DNA of 35,614 nucleotides from Clostridium sp. AM58-1XD (GTDB lineage: Bacteria > Bacillota > Clostridia > Lachnospirales > Lachnospiraceae): the NCBI RefSeq assembly GCF_003464085.1, contig NZ_QSDR01000039.1, positions 1-35,614 on the forward strand. Direction: 5' to 3'. Shown piece by piece: positions 35,567 to 35,614 of the stretch (position 1 is its first letter; each line of letters begins with the position of its first letter). The position numbers and the translations under genes are program-made. The notes under the pieces are model-generated. The model made no database searches. It was not told the origin of the DNA and saw only the letters and a program-made list of their open reading frames with translations.

Positions 35567-35614
35567 GAACTTATATAATACATTTTGTTTTATTTAATAC
35601 TAATTTATTTCGTT

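Noticed and set aside
33876..35614. Integrated mobile element using tRNA-Leu as attachment site
   Set aside because: No integrase, no repeat of the tRNA 3' end, and the tRNA has a normal terminator; only ordinary genes follow.

Overview
The window looks like a chromosomal segment of a Gram-positive anaerobe of the Clostridia, most likely a Lachnospiraceae member. Signs are the pta-ackA-yceD-rpmF block, the polA-coaE-MBL-ACT-PFL gene order, a DarA-type c-di-AMP receptor, strong purine-rich ribosome binding sites, AT-rich sigma-A promoters, and large PAS/GGDEF/EAL/HD-GYP and hybrid-kinase proteins. This placement is inferred from gene content only; no database search was possible.

Layout. (1) Positions 1-13.5 kb are an accessory signalling region: a CHASE-GGDEF diguanylate cyclase, a methyl-accepting chemotaxis protein, two divergent regulators of an unusual double-winged-helix GntR type, a 1194-residue PAS-GAF-GGDEF-SnoaL-GGDEF-EAL protein, and a hybrid histidine kinase with a decayed receiver-domain fragment behind it. 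(2) Positions 13.8-17.4 kb are housekeeping genes on the minus strand: rpmF, yceD, ackA, pta and the c-di-AMP receptor. (3) Positions 17.4-19.0 kb hold a three-hairpin element and tmcAL on the plus strand. (4) Positions 19.1-33.7 kb are a long minus-strand run. Read in the direction of transcription it goes REC-HD-GYP-GGDEF protein, SnoaL-hybrid kinase, zinc-finger anti-sigma-like membrane protein, polA, coaE, MBL hydrolase, ACT protein, PFL/UPF0210 protein, histidine phosphatase, methyltransferase. (5) Positions 33.8-35.6 kb carry tRNA-Leu(CAA), a complete small transcription unit for an unrecognised 50-residue protein, and a GntR/FCD regulator divergent from a gene that lies beyond the right edge.

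How it fits together. Two themes dominate. One is cyclic-dinucleotide and phosphorelay signalling: c-di-GMP synthesis by GGDEF domains, c-di-GMP breakdown by EAL and HD-GYP domains, and c-di-AMP sensing by DarA. The other is acetate metabolism plus translation maintenance (Pta, AckA, L32, TmcAL). The HD-GYP/GGDEF protein and the downstream hybrid kinase are four bases apart and probably form one signalling unit.

Caveat. Eight genes, including polA, tmcAL, the MBL hydrolase and both hybrid kinases, are interrupted by single-base indels, most of them in homopolymers. In each case the corrected reading frame closes exactly. Essential genes are hit as well as accessory ones, so uncorrected sequencing or assembly errors are a likelier general explanation than mass pseudogenisation. 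The spans given join the pieces. The upstream double-GntR gene additionally has an in-frame stop and may be a true pseudogene.
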